NCBI GenBank assembly: GCA_947632435.1
Contig: CANRPC010000001.1
Span: 139,986 to 185,102, forward strand
Source of the DNA: an uncultured Bacilli bacterium
GTDB taxonomy: Bacteria > Bacillota_I > Bacilli_A > RFN20 > CAG-449
Direction: 5' to 3'
Length of the DNA stretch: 45,117 nucleotides
Part shown: piece by piece, positions 22,301-30,886 of the stretch
How positions within the stretch are numbered: position 1 is the first letter of the stretch
How the letters are laid out: each line of letters begins with the position of its first letter
The notes under the pieces: model-generated
Told to the model about the DNA's origin: nothing
Database searches by the model: none
What the model saw: the letters and a program-made list of their open reading frames with translations, nothing else
Translations under genes and position numbers: made by a program

Positions 22301-24020
22301 AACACATAATAATGGAGAATTAAGATTAAGTGATGTTGGAAAAAATGTTACATTAATTGGTTGGGTTTCAAAAAAACGTAATTTAGGATCTTTAGTTTTT
22401 ATTGATTTAAGAGATCGTTATGGCTATACCCAAATACTTGTAAAAGATGATGAATGTATTAAAAATATCAAAAATGAATATATTATTAAAGTTGATGGTA
22501 TTGTTTCTAAAAGAGAAAATCCAAATCATAATTTGAAAACTGGAGAAATAGAAATTATTGCTTCTAAAGTAGAACTAATAAATAGTGCAAAATTACCTCC
22601 ATTTTTAATCCAAGATAATACTGATGCTTTAGAGGAAACTCGTTTAAAATATCGTTATCTTGATTTAAGAAGACCAATAATGCAAAAATATTTATTTTTA
22701 AGAAGCAAAATTTGTAAAAGTGCCAGGGAATATCTAGATAATTTAGATTTTATTGAGGTTGAAACACCAATTTTGACTTTATCTTCACCTGAAGGTGCTC
22801 GTGATTATTTAGTACCTTCGAGAGTTAAAAAAGGTTCATTTTATGCTTTACCTCAAAGTCCTCAATTATTTAAACAGCTTTTAATGGTCGCAGGCTTAGA
22901 AAGATATTATCAAATCGCTCGTTGTTTCCGCGATGAAGATTTACGAGCTGATCGTCAACCTGATTTTACGCAAATTGATATTGAAACATCATTTCTTGAT
23001 CAAGATGAAATATTTGAAATTCTTGAAGGATTAATCAAAAAAATATTTAAAGATACTATTAATTATGATGTTGAAACTCCATTAAGAAGAATCCCTTATG
23101 TTGAAGCTATTGATAAATATGGCTCTGATAAACCAGATACACGATTTGAACTTTATTTAGTAGATTTAAAAGAATTAAATAAATTTGGTCCTGAAGCATT
23201 CCAAAAATCTGAATCTATTAAAGGAATATGTGTAAAAAATATTGCAAATAGCATGTCAAGAAAAAATTTAGATAATTTAAACTTGATTGCTAATAAATTT
23301 AATATTAAATCTTATATTGCTTTAAAATATATTAATAATAATCTTGAAGGAAGTTTTGTTAAATTCTTTGATGAAGAAACAAAATCATTAATTATCAAAA
23401 AAATGAATATGCAAGAAAATGATATATTATTTATCGCAAATGGTAGTTATAAAAATGTTACTTCAAGTTTAGGAGCTTTAAGAAGTCATTTTGGTAAAGA
23501 ATTGAAGTTGATTGATGAAAGTCATCATGATTTATTATGGATTGTGGATTTCCCACTTTTCCAAAAAGATAGTGAAACTGGGGCTTATTCTTCCGAACAC
23601 CATCCATTTACGCGACCTAGAGATTGTGATTTAAAATATCTTGATACTGATCCTTTAAAAGTATATGGTTCTTGCTATGATATGGTTATTGATGGTTATG
23701 AAACTCTTTCAGGTTCATTAAGAATTTACGATCAAAAAATTCAACATAGAATATTTGAAATTCTTGGATTAGATGAAAAGCAAATAAAAGATAAATTTGG
23801 CTATTTTATTGATGCATTACAATATGGTACACCTCCACATGGCGGAGGAGCTTTTGGTCTTGATCGCTTAACAATGATTTTGTCTAATACCGAGAATATT
23901 CGTGATGTTATTGCTTTCCCTAAAAATTTAGCAGCGACTTGCCCTATGACAAATGCACCTATGCCTGTTGACCAATCACAATTAGATGATTTAGGTATCG
24001 ACATTAAAAATAAGGGTTAA
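22290..24020 (+). CDS. aspS: Aspartyl-tRNA synthetase (bacterial type)
   Basis: 576 residues. The ATG at 22290 is preferred over 22284 because AGGAG (22276-22280) is then 9 bases away rather than 3. The N-terminal OB anticodon-binding domain (VTLIGWVSKKRNLGSLVFID) is followed by the class II core: LRYRYLDLRRP-like motif, FRDEDLRADRQPDFTQIDIE, the inserted GAD domain, and the C-terminal GGGAFGLDRLTMIL. It is cotranscribed and overlapping with hisS. Whether it also charges tRNA-Asn cannot be told here. Confidence 0.97.
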   Translation: MKSRTHNNGELRLSDVGKNVTLIGWVSKKRNLGSLVFIDLRDRYGYTQILVKDDECIKNIKNEYIIKVDGIVSKRENPNHNLKTGEIEIIASKVELINSAKLPPFLIQDNTDALEETRLKYRYLDLRRPIMQKYLFLRSKICKSAREYLDNLDFIEVETPILTLSSPEGARDYLVPSRVKKGSFYALPQSPQLFKQLLMVAGLERYYQIARCFRDEDLRADRQPDFTQIDIETSFLDQDEIFEILEGLIKKIFKDTINYDVETPLRRIPYVEAIDKYGSDKPDTRFELYLVDLKELNKFGPEAFQKSESIKGICVKNIANSMSRKNLDNLNLIANKFNIKSYIALKYINNNLEGSFVKFFDEETKSLIIKKMNMQENDILFIANGSYKNVTSSLGALRSHFGKELKLIDESHHDLLWIVDFPLFQKDSETGAYSSEHHPFTRPRDCDLKYLDTDPLKVYGSCYDMVIDGYETLSGSLRIYDQKIQHRIFEILGLDEKQIKDKFGYFIDALQYGTPPHGGGAFGLDRLTMILSNTENIRDVIAFPKNLAATCPMTNAPMPVDQSQLDDLGIDIKNKG

Positions 24021-24024
24021 AAAA

Positions 24025-25347
24025 ATGAAATTTTCTTCCTATAACTTAGATAAAAATCTTGTTAATTGTCTAAATAATTTAGGTTATTATGATTTAACAA
24101 ATATTCAAGAGTTATCTTTAAAAGATGCCTTAAAAGGAAAATCATTAATCTGTAAAAGTGCTACTGGAAGTGGGAAAACACATGCTTTTATAATTCCTAT
24201 TTTAGCTAATTTAAATTACACGGTATCTGTTCAAGATGTTATTATTGTTCCTACAATTGAATTAGCTTTGCAATGTGAAGATTTTCTTTTGCAAATTGAA
24301 AATCAATATGCAAATTTTAAATCTGTAGTGCTTACCTCAATTAGAAGTAGTTTAGAAACAATTAAGAAATTAAAAAATGCTAATAAACCAATTATTATTG
24401 TTGCCACACCTGGAAGAATGCTTGATTTATTAAAAAATTTAAAAAAAGGTATTGATTTTAATATTCGAACACTTGTTTTTGATGAGGCAGATATGCTTTT
24501 TGAAAAAACATATTTTGAAGAATCACTTGAAATATTTAAGCTTTTAAAACCATATCAAACTTTAGTGTATACTGCGACAATGAAAGAACACGAAATTAGT
24601 TCTTTAAAAAAGCTTTTAGGTATTGAAAAAATTATTGAAGGAGAACAAACTAGAACTTCTAAAACAGTTAGACATCAACTTATTAATATTAGACACTTAT
24701 CAAAAGAAGATGCTTTAGAAAAATATTTAAGTTTTGTTAAACCTTATTTTGCATTAATATTTTCATCCAAGAAAAAAGATATCGAAGAAATTTATAATTA
24801 TTTTATAAATAAAGGTGTAAAAGCCTATCTTTTAACAGGTGGTATGGAATCAAGAAATCGTAAAGCATTATTAAAAAAATTACTAAATGATGATATTCAT
24901 CTCCTTTTTGCTTCAGACTTAGCTTCTAGAGGTATTGATTTTCATGATGTTAGCCATGTAATTTCTTTAGATTTACCATATGATTTAGATTATTACTATC
25001 ATCGTGCTGGACGAAGTGGACGCATTAATAAAGAAGGAATAAGCGCTATATTTTATAACGAAGAAATGGAAAATAAAATTCAAAAATTAGAAAGAAATGT
25101 TAAGTTTGAAAAATATGTTTTAAAAGATGATGCTTTAAAACAAGTGATGGAAAGAAAAAAAGCCGCGAAAAAGAAAAATGAAAATCTTGAAAAAGAAATT
25201 CAAAGAGAAATGCGTAAAACAAAAAGCAAAATTAAACCTTGCTATAAGAAAAAAAGACGTACCGCGGTAATTATTGCTAAAAAGCGTCATAAGAAAAAAA
25301 TAATCCGCGAGAACATCTTAGCCAAAAAACGTAGTGAAACTACTTAA
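24025..25347 (+). CDS. DEAD-box RNA helicase (CshB-like)
   Basis: 440 residues. Motifs: Q motif (NIQELSLKDAL), I SATGSGKTHAF, Ib TPGRMLD, II DEADMLFE, III TATM, V SDLASRGIDF and VI HRAGRSGR. The C-terminal 60 or so residues are extremely Lys/Arg-rich (KKAAKKKNENLEKE, KKRRTAVIIAKKRHKKK), a likely RNA-binding tail. It starts 4 bases after aspS, so is in the same operon. The neighbouring ispG and a DUF2624-like gene recall the cshB region of Bacillus, supporting the CshB-like call. It overlaps the convergent small gene by 8 bases. Confidence 0.9.
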   Translation: MKFSSYNLDKNLVNCLNNLGYYDLTNIQELSLKDALKGKSLICKSATGSGKTHAFIIPILANLNYTVSVQDVIIVPTIELALQCEDFLLQIENQYANFKSVVLTSIRSSLETIKKLKNANKPIIIVATPGRMLDLLKNLKKGIDFNIRTLVFDEADMLFEKTYFEESLEIFKLLKPYQTLVYTATMKEHEISSLKKLLGIEKIIEGEQTRTSKTVRHQLINIRHLSKEDALEKYLSFVKPYFALIFSSKKKDIEEIYNYFINKGVKAYLLTGGMESRNRKALLKKLLNDDIHLLFASDLASRGIDFHDVSHVISLDLPYDLDYYYHRAGRSGRINKEGISAIFYNEEMENKIQKLERNVKFEKYVLKDDALKQVMERKKAAKKKNENLEKEIQREMRKTKSKIKPCYKKKRRTAVIIAKKRHKKKIIRENILAKKRSETT

Positions 25348-25585
25348 TTAACTTATCTAATAGTTTTAATACCTTTTCATATGTTTTTTGATCAATATCT
25401 TTTTTTATTATCGATAATAATCTTTGTTTATTTTCTTTATTTAAATAGTTTACATTTTTCTTTAAAAAGGGTACTAGATAATTTGCTTCATTCTTATTGA
25501 ATTCAATGTTATATTTTTTAGCAAAGGCAATACCACTTTCTAAAGTCATATTATTTATAAATTGTTTAATTAAAATATCGTTCAT
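25340..25585 (-). CDS. Small DUF2624/YqfT-like protein
   Basis: 81 residues from the ATG at 25585 (a GTG three codons further upstream is possible). Helical and charged (MNDILIKQFINNMTLESGIA; FAKKYNIEF). The pattern and location beside a CshB-like helicase and ispG resemble Bacillus YqfT (DUF2624), of unknown function. The only binding site candidate, GGGTG, lies inside the 3' arm of the hairpin at 25587-25619, so translation or transcription may depend on that hairpin. Confidence 0.6.
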   Translation of the reverse strand: MNDILIKQFINNMTLESGIAFAKKYNIEFNKNEANYLVPFLKKNVNYLNKENKQRLLSIIKKDIDQKTYEKVLKLLDKLIK

Positions 25586-25586
25586 T

Positions 25587-25624
25587 AAAAACACCCATAT
25601 AAATTATATGAGTGTTTTTGTTTT
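25587..25624 (-). terminator. Bidirectional terminator hairpin between ispG and the DUF2624-like gene
   Basis: AAAAACACCCATATAA (25587-25602) pairs with TTATATGAGTGTTTTT (25604-25619) with one mismatch. Both strands end in T-rich tails. It can end ispG transcripts on the minus strand and helicase transcripts on the plus strand. Confidence 0.7.
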
Positions 25625-26678
25625 AGTTGACCATTTTTAAAATTTCAGTTTTTAAAATATCTAATGCGTCTTCTTCTTTACATGTTAAATATGGTTTTCC
25701 TTTTTTAAAAAGAACAAATTTATTTTTTCCTCCAGCTAAACCAATATCTGCATGACTTGCTTCACCTGGACCATTAACAACACAACCCATAATAGCAACA
25801 GTTATTTTTTTATTTATGTTATTTATAAATGGCATTATTTCATCAACTATTTTAAAAAGATTAACCTCTGTTCTCCCACATGTTGGACAAGATATAAATG
25901 TTACCATATTTTCATATAGACCTAAATCATTTAAAAGATTTTTACAGGCAATAATTTCATCTTTAGGATCTGAACTTAAAGAAATTCTTATTGTGGAACC
26001 TATCCCTTTTATTAATAAAGGTGATAAACCTGCCGCGGAGCGAATTAAACCTGTTTCTTTACCTCCAGCTTCTGTTATTCCAAGATGCAAAGGGTATGGG
26101 AATATTTTGCTGGCTTTTTCATATGCTTCAATACTTAATAAAGGTGAAGAAGCTTTTAATGATAAAACTAATTGATTAAAATTTTCCTTTTCAAATATTG
26201 AAACATATTTTTTTAATAGTTCTATCATACCTTCCGCGGTTACTTTATTGTCATATTTTTTTAATGTTTCTTGATCTAAAGAACCTGAATTTACACCTAT
26301 ACGAATGGCTACATGTTTTTCTTTTGCTTTTTTAATAATTTCTTTAAGACTTGAAAGAGGAATATTTCCAGGATTTATTCTAATTTTATCAATACCTTCA
26401 TCCATAGCTTTAATTGCTAAAGATGGATCAAAATGGATATCACCCACAAGAGGAATATTAATTCTTTTTTTAATTTCTTTAATTGCTTTTATATCATCTT
26501 CATCTTTTATTGATACACGCATAAGTTTAGCGCCTAATAAAGCAAGTTCATTAATTTGTTTACTGACATTTATATAATCACTTGTTTTAATATTACACAT
26601 TGATTGAATAATTACATTATTATTTCCGCCAATTTCTAAATTACCAACTTTAACTTTTATTGTTTCAACTCGTTTCAT
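25623..26678 (-). CDS. ispG: 4-hydroxy-3-methylbut-2-en-1-yl diphosphate synthase (flavodoxin)
   Basis: 351 residues from the ATG at 26678, which has AGGTGAG six bases upstream; an upstream start at 26717 would add an unrelated hydrophobic tail. Penultimate step of the MEP isoprenoid pathway, converting MEcPP to HMBPP. Family features: IQSMCNIKTSDY near the N-terminus, TIM-barrel signatures VGDIHFDPSLA and RINPGNI, and the 4Fe-4S ligands in SCPTCGRTEV and MGCVVNGPGEA. Shows the cell makes isoprenoids by the MEP route, unlike many reduced Mollicutes. Confidence 0.95.
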   Translation of the reverse strand: MKRVETIKVKVGNLEIGGNNNVIIQSMCNIKTSDYINVSKQINELALLGAKLMRVSIKDEDDIKAIKEIKKRINIPLVGDIHFDPSLAIKAMDEGIDKIRINPGNIPLSSLKEIIKKAKEKHVAIRIGVNSGSLDQETLKKYDNKVTAEGMIELLKKYVSIFEKENFNQLVLSLKASSPLLSIEAYEKASKIFPYPLHLGITEAGGKETGLIRSAAGLSPLLIKGIGSTIRISLSSDPKDEIIACKNLLNDLGLYENMVTFISCPTCGRTEVNLFKIVDEIMPFINNINKKITVAIMGCVVNGPGEASHADIGLAGGKNKFVLFKKGKPYLTCKEEDALDILKTEILKMVN

Positions 26679-26773
26679 AAACTCACCTACTAAAATGATT
26701 ATAAAGAATTTACTCAAAATTTAAAATATTTGCTTAAAAAAATTTAAATGACACAAACTAAATTTGAAAGAAT

Positions 26774-27301
26774 ATGAAACAAAAATTATTTAGAACTTCA
26801 CATTATTTTGGATTTTTTATTACCAATTTCTTAATAATATATTCTTCATTATTAGATGGTAAATCTTCTTCAAGACAATCACAAAAATTAGCTTCTTTTA
26901 TTGAAAAAATTTTTCGAAAAAAGAATGATATAACATTTAAATTAGCAAATAAAAAGTTTGACATTTATTTAATCAATAATTCGAATTTTGAATATTTTAT
27001 AAGAAAATCTATTGGTCATTTTTTAATTTTTTTTATTTTAAGTTATTTTACTACGGTATGTCTTTTTTTTAAAAAGAAAAAAGATGAAGTACTTTATGTA
27101 TTGTCATTACTTTATGGATTATTTATCGCACTTTTAAGTGAATTATTACAATTTATCCCATTAAATCGTGGGCCAAGAATTTCTGATGTTTTTATCGATT
27201 TTACAGGTTATTTTCTTTTTCTTATTATTTTTTATGTTTTACGTTTATTTTATTTATTATTTTTTAAAGATAAAAATAAAAGCAATTATTTAAATCAATA
27301 A
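26774..27301 (+). CDS. VanZ-like membrane protein
   Basis: 175 residues with about four membrane helices (FGFFITNFLIIYSSLL; FLIFFILSYFTTVCLF; a helix near VLSLLYGLFIALL; YFLFLIIFYVLRLFYL). The VanZ signature is SELLQFIPLNRGPRISDVFI. The role of most VanZ-like proteins is unknown; VanZ itself gives low-level teicoplanin resistance. Divergent from ispG across a 95-base region. Confidence 0.85.
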   Translation: MKQKLFRTSHYFGFFITNFLIIYSSLLDGKSSSRQSQKLASFIEKIFRKKNDITFKLANKKFDIYLINNSNFEYFIRKSIGHFLIFFILSYFTTVCLFFKKKKDEVLYVLSLLYGLFIALLSELLQFIPLNRGPRISDVFIDFTGYFLFLIIFYVLRLFYLLFFKDKNKSNYLNQ

Positions 27302-27305
27302 TAAA

Positions 27306-27321
27306 TGTTGATTAATCAACA
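27306..27321. promoter_or_regulatory. Perfect 16-base palindrome before degV
   Basis: TGTTGATTAATCAACA. It follows the vanZ-like stop and overlaps a possible TTGATT -35 (27308-27313). It could be an operator or a short terminator stem. Confidence 0.35.
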
Positions 27322-27357
27322 ACTTTTATGTTAATATCACATAGAGGTGAATAATTA

Positions 27358-28209
27358 ATGATAAAAATTATTGTTGATAGTGCTTCTGATTTTACAATTG
27401 ATGAAGCCGAAAAATTAGGAATTTATGTAATTCCAATTGAAATAAATATCGAAGGAAAAATTTATCAAGATGGTATTGATTTAAAAAAGGATGAGTTTTT
27501 TAACATGTTAAAACATTGTCAAAATTTACCAAAGACAAGTCAAATCAATGAATATAGGTATCAAGAAATATTTTCAAAATTTATTGATGATTACGATAAT
27601 TTATTAGTAATAACTCTATCATCGAAATTATCGGGAACATATTTTGAAGCTAAAAAAGCAAGTTCTTTTAGTGATAAAATATATGTCTTAGATTCTTCAA
27701 CGGCATCTATTGGCGAACGATTTCTTTGTGAATACGCGCTAAAATTGATTAAGGAAGGGAAAACATTTAAAGAAATAATAAATATTTTAGAAACCAAAAA
27801 GAAAAAAATTTATATTGTCGCTTTATTAAATGATTTAGAAAATTTAAAAAAAGGTGGCAGAATCTCTCCATTAATTGCGTTTGCTGGTGAAATGTTTAAA
27901 GTAAAACCTCTTATTTTAGTTAATAATGGAAAAATTAAACTTGCTTCTAAAGCATTAGGGCATAAAAAAGGATTTTTTGTTTTAAACCAACTCATTAATA
28001 AGATGGGAGGAATTGATTATTCTTTACCTTATGCATTTTTATATTCGGGATGTGATAAAACTTTATTAATAAGATTTTTAAATGATAGTAAAGAGATTTA
28101 TAAAAAAGAAATAGATGATATTAATAAAATTCCTACTTATTTAATAGGAGCAACCATTGGTACCCATATTGGTTCAGACGCTATTGGAGTATGTTTTTTT
28201 GCTAAATAA
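27358..28209 (+). CDS. DegV-family fatty-acid-binding protein
   Basis: 283 residues. DegV/FakB fold: KIIVDSASDFTIDEAEKLGI at the start, PKTSQINEYRYQEIF (TSQ motif), LDSSTASIGERFLCEYAL and LKKGGRISPL. The C-terminus has GATIGTHIGSDAIGVCFF. These proteins bind a fatty acid for phosphorylation by FakA. The binding site GAGGTGA precedes ATG. Confidence 0.93.
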   Translation: MIKIIVDSASDFTIDEAEKLGIYVIPIEINIEGKIYQDGIDLKKDEFFNMLKHCQNLPKTSQINEYRYQEIFSKFIDDYDNLLVITLSSKLSGTYFEAKKASSFSDKIYVLDSSTASIGERFLCEYALKLIKEGKTFKEIINILETKKKKIYIVALLNDLENLKKGGRISPLIAFAGEMFKVKPLILVNNGKIKLASKALGHKKGFFVLNQLINKMGGIDYSLPYAFLYSGCDKTLLIRFLNDSKEIYKKEIDDINKIPTYLIGATIGTHIGSDAIGVCFFAK

Positions 28210-28257
28210 AATAATTTTAACTTGAATTAGCACTTAAAAATAAACAATATCTTTAAT

Positions 28258-28288
28258 TTGCTTTTATTTTTCTTGATTTTATGCTAAT
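28258..28288 (+). promoter_or_regulatory. Possible rpmG promoter
   Basis: TTGCTT (28258-28263) followed by the TATGCTAAT segment (28280-28288); the exact -10 is ambiguous. Confidence 0.4.
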
Positions 28289-28317
28289 CTAAATAAGAAA
28301 TTACGGAGGTGTATTTA

Positions 28318-28470
28318 ATGGCACGTGATAACATTATTTTACGTTGTACAGCATGTGGCGATGAAAATTATATAACCACAAAAAATAAACGTAAACATCC
28401 AGATAAGATGGAAATTCAAAAATATTGTCCAAAATGTAACAAAAAAACTGTACATAAGGAAAAGAAATAA
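28318..28470 (+). CDS. rpmG: 50S ribosomal protein L33, zinc-binding form
   Basis: 50 residues. The sequence begins [17 protein letters not shown] and has [20 protein letters not shown], a clear L33. Both Cys pairs (CTAC and CPKC) are present, so it is the zinc-binding type. A strong ACGGAGGT site lies 9 bases before ATG. It is short and easily missed. Confidence 0.95.
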   Translation: MARDNIILRCTACGDENYITTKNKRKHPDKMEIQKYCPKCNKKTVHKEKK

Positions 28471-28495
28471 GAGCGGTTTATCTTGCTCTTTTTTT
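28469..28495 (+). terminator. rpmG terminator
   Basis: AAGAGC (28469-28474) and GCTCTT (28485-28490) with a following T run; it overlaps the rpmG stop codon and ends 5 bases before the next gene. Confidence 0.8.
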
Positions 28496-28500
28496 AAATT

Positions 28501-29112
28501 ATGGTTAAAGAATTTATTTCAGACAACGATTTTGCAGGAAATGTTTTTCTTGTAAAAAATAATCATGAAGCCTTATTAATTGATGCAGGTTCATATTCAC
28601 ATAAATTAAAAAATGAATTAGAAAATTATTCTTTATTAGCCATTTTATTAACGCATGGACATTTTGATCATATTAAAAAAGTTGATGAAATACTCTCTGA
28701 ACACAAAAATGTTATTTTTTATTGCGGTGAAGAAAAAGATTTTTTATTAAATCCTAAAAAAAATGGTTCTCAAGATTTTAATTGTCCTATCTCTATTAAG
28801 CATGAATTTATTGAACTTGAAGAAAAAATTTTAAATATTTCTTCATTTACTATATATTGCTATCATTTAAAAGGGCATACTGAAGGAAGTTTTGTTTTTT
28901 ATATACCTCAAGAAAAAGCAATATTTTTTGGCGATACTATTTTAGGTTCATCAATTGGTAGATATGATTTATATTCTGGTTCTTATTTTAAATTAAAAGA
29001 ATCTTTAAAACGCATTAAGTTTCTACCTTTTAAAGATGATGATATTTGTTATTTTGGTCATAGTGAAATGATGACATTTAAAAAATTAAAAGAATGTAAT
29101 ATGTATATTTAA
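28501..29112 (+). CDS. Metallo-beta-lactamase-fold hydrolase (glyoxalase II-like)
   Basis: 203 residues. Metal motifs: LLTHGHFDHI (HxHxDH variant HGHFDH), HLKGHTEGSF, FFGDTIL and a final FGHSEMM. Close to the YqgX/glyoxalase II group, which hydrolyses thioesters such as S-lactoylglutathione or bacillithiol analogues. The start fits the family, but there is no Shine-Dalgarno and the ATG lies just after the rpmG terminator. Confidence 0.85.
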   Translation: MVKEFISDNDFAGNVFLVKNNHEALLIDAGSYSHKLKNELENYSLLAILLTHGHFDHIKKVDEILSEHKNVIFYCGEEKDFLLNPKKNGSQDFNCPISIKHEFIELEEKILNISSFTIYCYHLKGHTEGSFVFYIPQEKAIFFGDTILGSSIGRYDLYSGSYFKLKESLKRIKFLPFKDDDICYFGHSEMMTFKKLKECNMYI

Positions 29113-29136
29113 TAAATATTTTTAAATAATAAATAT

Positions 29137-29541
29137 ATGAGAAAAAAACATCTTGTCTATTTATCATTATTAGTAACATTTGTTTATGTTATTTTAAATG
29201 AAATTTTGTATTTATTTAATGTATCTTATATAACTATATATAACTATTTTAAATTTTTTGATTTAATATTTTTACGTTATTTAACTTTTTATTTATTAAC
29301 ATTTATTTTTCTATTTGTTTTATCACTTCTTGTCAATAAATTTTCTTCTTATTTTAAACACATAAGAAGTTATGTAGTAATTAGTTTGTCTTTGCTTTTT
29401 TTAAAAAATATAATGATTTTGATATTTTTTAATGGAAGTAAAATCTTTTCATTTCAAGGAGAATTAAGTTCATTTTTAGTAATTTTTTTTACAACGACAT
29501 TATTTTTTTATTCCATATATCATGCAAATTTGCTAAAATAA
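29137..29541 (+). CDS. Small four-helix membrane protein, unknown
   Basis: 134 residues, about four membrane helices (LVYLSLLVTFVYVILNEIL; YLTFYLLTFIFLFVLSLL; YVVISLSLLFLKNIMILIFF; FLVIFFTTTLFFYSIY). No family recognised. It lies 24 bases after the MBL gene and 21 before efp; no good binding site precedes it. A membrane gene before efp is also seen in Bacillus (YqhR), but the similarity is not clear. Confidence 0.65.
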   Translation: MRKKHLVYLSLLVTFVYVILNEILYLFNVSYITIYNYFKFFDLIFLRYLTFYLLTFIFLFVLSLLVNKFSSYFKHIRSYVVISLSLLFLKNIMILIFFNGSKIFSFQGELSSFLVIFFTTTLFFYSIYHANLLK

Positions 29542-29562
29542 ATTCATGTGAGGGGAAAATAA

Positions 29563-30120
29563 ATGATTATAGTTAATGATTTTAAACCAGGTAATACTTT
29601 TTATTATGAAAATGGTATTTACGCAGTAATTGATATTCAACATAACAAAACTGCAATGCGCCAAATGATTGTTAAAGTTAAAGCTAAGAATTTACGTACA
29701 GGTGCTATTACTGATATTTCATTTACAGGTGGCGATAAAGTTGAATTAGCAACCATGAACAAAAAGAAAATGTCATATTTATACGATGAAGGAACTTCAA
29801 TTTGTTTTATGGACCAACAAACTTATGAACAAATTTCTATTCCAAAATCACGTTTAGAATGGGAATTAAAATTTCTTAAAGAAGGTATTGAAGTAGAAAT
29901 AATTGAACATGAAGGTGAAATATTAGGTATTAATTTACCAGCAAAAGTTGCCTTAAAAATTGTAAGCTGTGAGCCTGCTGTTCGTGGCGATACAGTAAAT
30001 AAAGCAATGAAGGATGCAATCCTTGAAACTGGATTAAAAATTCGCGTTCCTTTATTTGTTAACCAAGATGAAGATGTTTTAGTCTTTACCGCGGACGGAA
30101 CTTACGATTCACGAGCCTAA
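29563..30120 (+). CDS. efp: Translation elongation factor P
   Basis: 185 residues, three-domain EF-P. It starts IIVNDFKPGNTFYYENGIYA; the central OB domain and C-terminal GDTVNKAMKDAILETGLKIR are typical. EF-P relieves ribosome stalling at polyproline. The domain I loop tip reads HNKTAMRQM, giving Met32 where Bacillus EF-P has Lys in KPGKG. The site GAGGGG precedes ATG. Confidence 0.95.
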   Translation: MIIVNDFKPGNTFYYENGIYAVIDIQHNKTAMRQMIVKVKAKNLRTGAITDISFTGGDKVELATMNKKKMSYLYDEGTSICFMDQQTYEQISIPKSRLEWELKFLKEGIEVEIIEHEGEILGINLPAKVALKIVSCEPAVRGDTVNKAMKDAILETGLKIRVPLFVNQDEDVLVFTADGTYDSRA

Positions 30121-30125
30121 AAATT

Positions 30126-30171
30126 ATGTCGAAACAATTTGTTTTATCTAAGCTTTGTTTCGACATTTTTA
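30126..30171 (+). terminator. efp terminator
   Basis: ATGTCGAAACAA (30126-30137) pairs perfectly with TTGTTTCGACAT (30155-30166), followed by TTTTATTTT. Confidence 0.85.
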
Positions 30172-30247
30172 TTTTATAAAATATTCTACTATTTAATTAG
30201 TTCTTTTTTAAATTTAAAGAGAATACATTTTAAAGGGGGAATATTTT

Positions 30248-30769
30248 ATGAATCGTCAAGTTGTTGGTTTCTTATCACTTTTTTCTTTAGTATTAGTTTT
30301 ATCAATTTATTATGTCGCGTCACCTTTTGATAAGGCAGATAGCAAAGAAGTAAATAATGAAATAAAAGAAGATTTAAAAGTGGAAAATGATGACTATTAT
30401 TTCTTATCTTACTCTTTGATTCGCGATGAAAATCATCGTCAAACTATTGAAGATCAAGTTGCTATTATTTCTTCAAGTGAATCAGAATCTTCGGAAGTTG
30501 TATCCGCAAGGGAAAGAATTGATCTAGAAGAAAAAATTATGGAAACAGAGTCTATTTTACAAGATGTAATTAATCAAATTCCATTCAGTGCATCTTATGT
30601 AGAAATTACACCTACTGACTTTATTATGAAAGCTTATAAACAAGGTGCAACTGCCGATGAAGAATTAGATTTAGTTTTATCAATTTTTGAAACAACTGAT
30701 AAATATATTACTAATAATAATTTAGATTTTATTAATTTAGAAAATGCTCAAGTAGAAATCGTTTATTAA
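30248..30769 (+). CDS. SpoIIIAH-like protein
   Basis: 173 residues. The N-terminus NRQVVGFLSLFSLVLVLSIY with one membrane helix followed by YYVASPFDK matches SpoIIIAH, where the domain beyond the helix forms the ring/channel between mother cell and forespore. The C-terminal EscJ/FliF-like ring-building region (LQDVINQIPFSASYVEITPT) is plausible. SpoIIIAH normally ends an eight-gene operon (spoIIIAA-AH); here it stands alone behind efp, which is next to that operon in Bacillus. Binding site AAAGGGGG. Confidence 0.75.
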   Translation: MNRQVVGFLSLFSLVLVLSIYYVASPFDKADSKEVNNEIKEDLKVENDDYYFLSYSLIRDENHRQTIEDQVAIISSSESESSEVVSARERIDLEEKIMETESILQDVINQIPFSASYVEITPTDFIMKAYKQGATADEELDLVLSIFETTDKYITNNNLDFINLENAQVEIVY

Positions 30770-30772
30770 AAG

Positions 30773-30807
30773 AAAAAGCAGATTAGTTTTCTAGTTTGCT
30801 TTTTTTC
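30773..30807 (+). terminator. Terminator after the SpoIIIAH-like gene
   Basis: AAAAAGCA (30773-30780) and TGCTTTTT (30797-30804) form a stem followed by more T. Confidence 0.75.
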
Positions 30808-30826
30808 TATAAAAACATCTATAAAA

Positions 30827-30854
30827 TTTGTATTATTTTTTAAAATTTTATAAT
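30827..30854 (+). promoter_or_regulatory. Promoter of the LemA pair
   Basis: TTTGTA (30827-30832) and TATAAT (30849-30854), 16-base spacer. Confidence 0.5.
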
Positions 30855-30886
30855 AAAATATATATACAATTTGTAGAGGTTTAAAA

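Noticed and set aside
30223-30229. SigE-type -10 (ATACATT) before the SpoIIIAH-like gene
   Set aside because: Initiation would fall inside the ribosome binding site, so it is probably chance.
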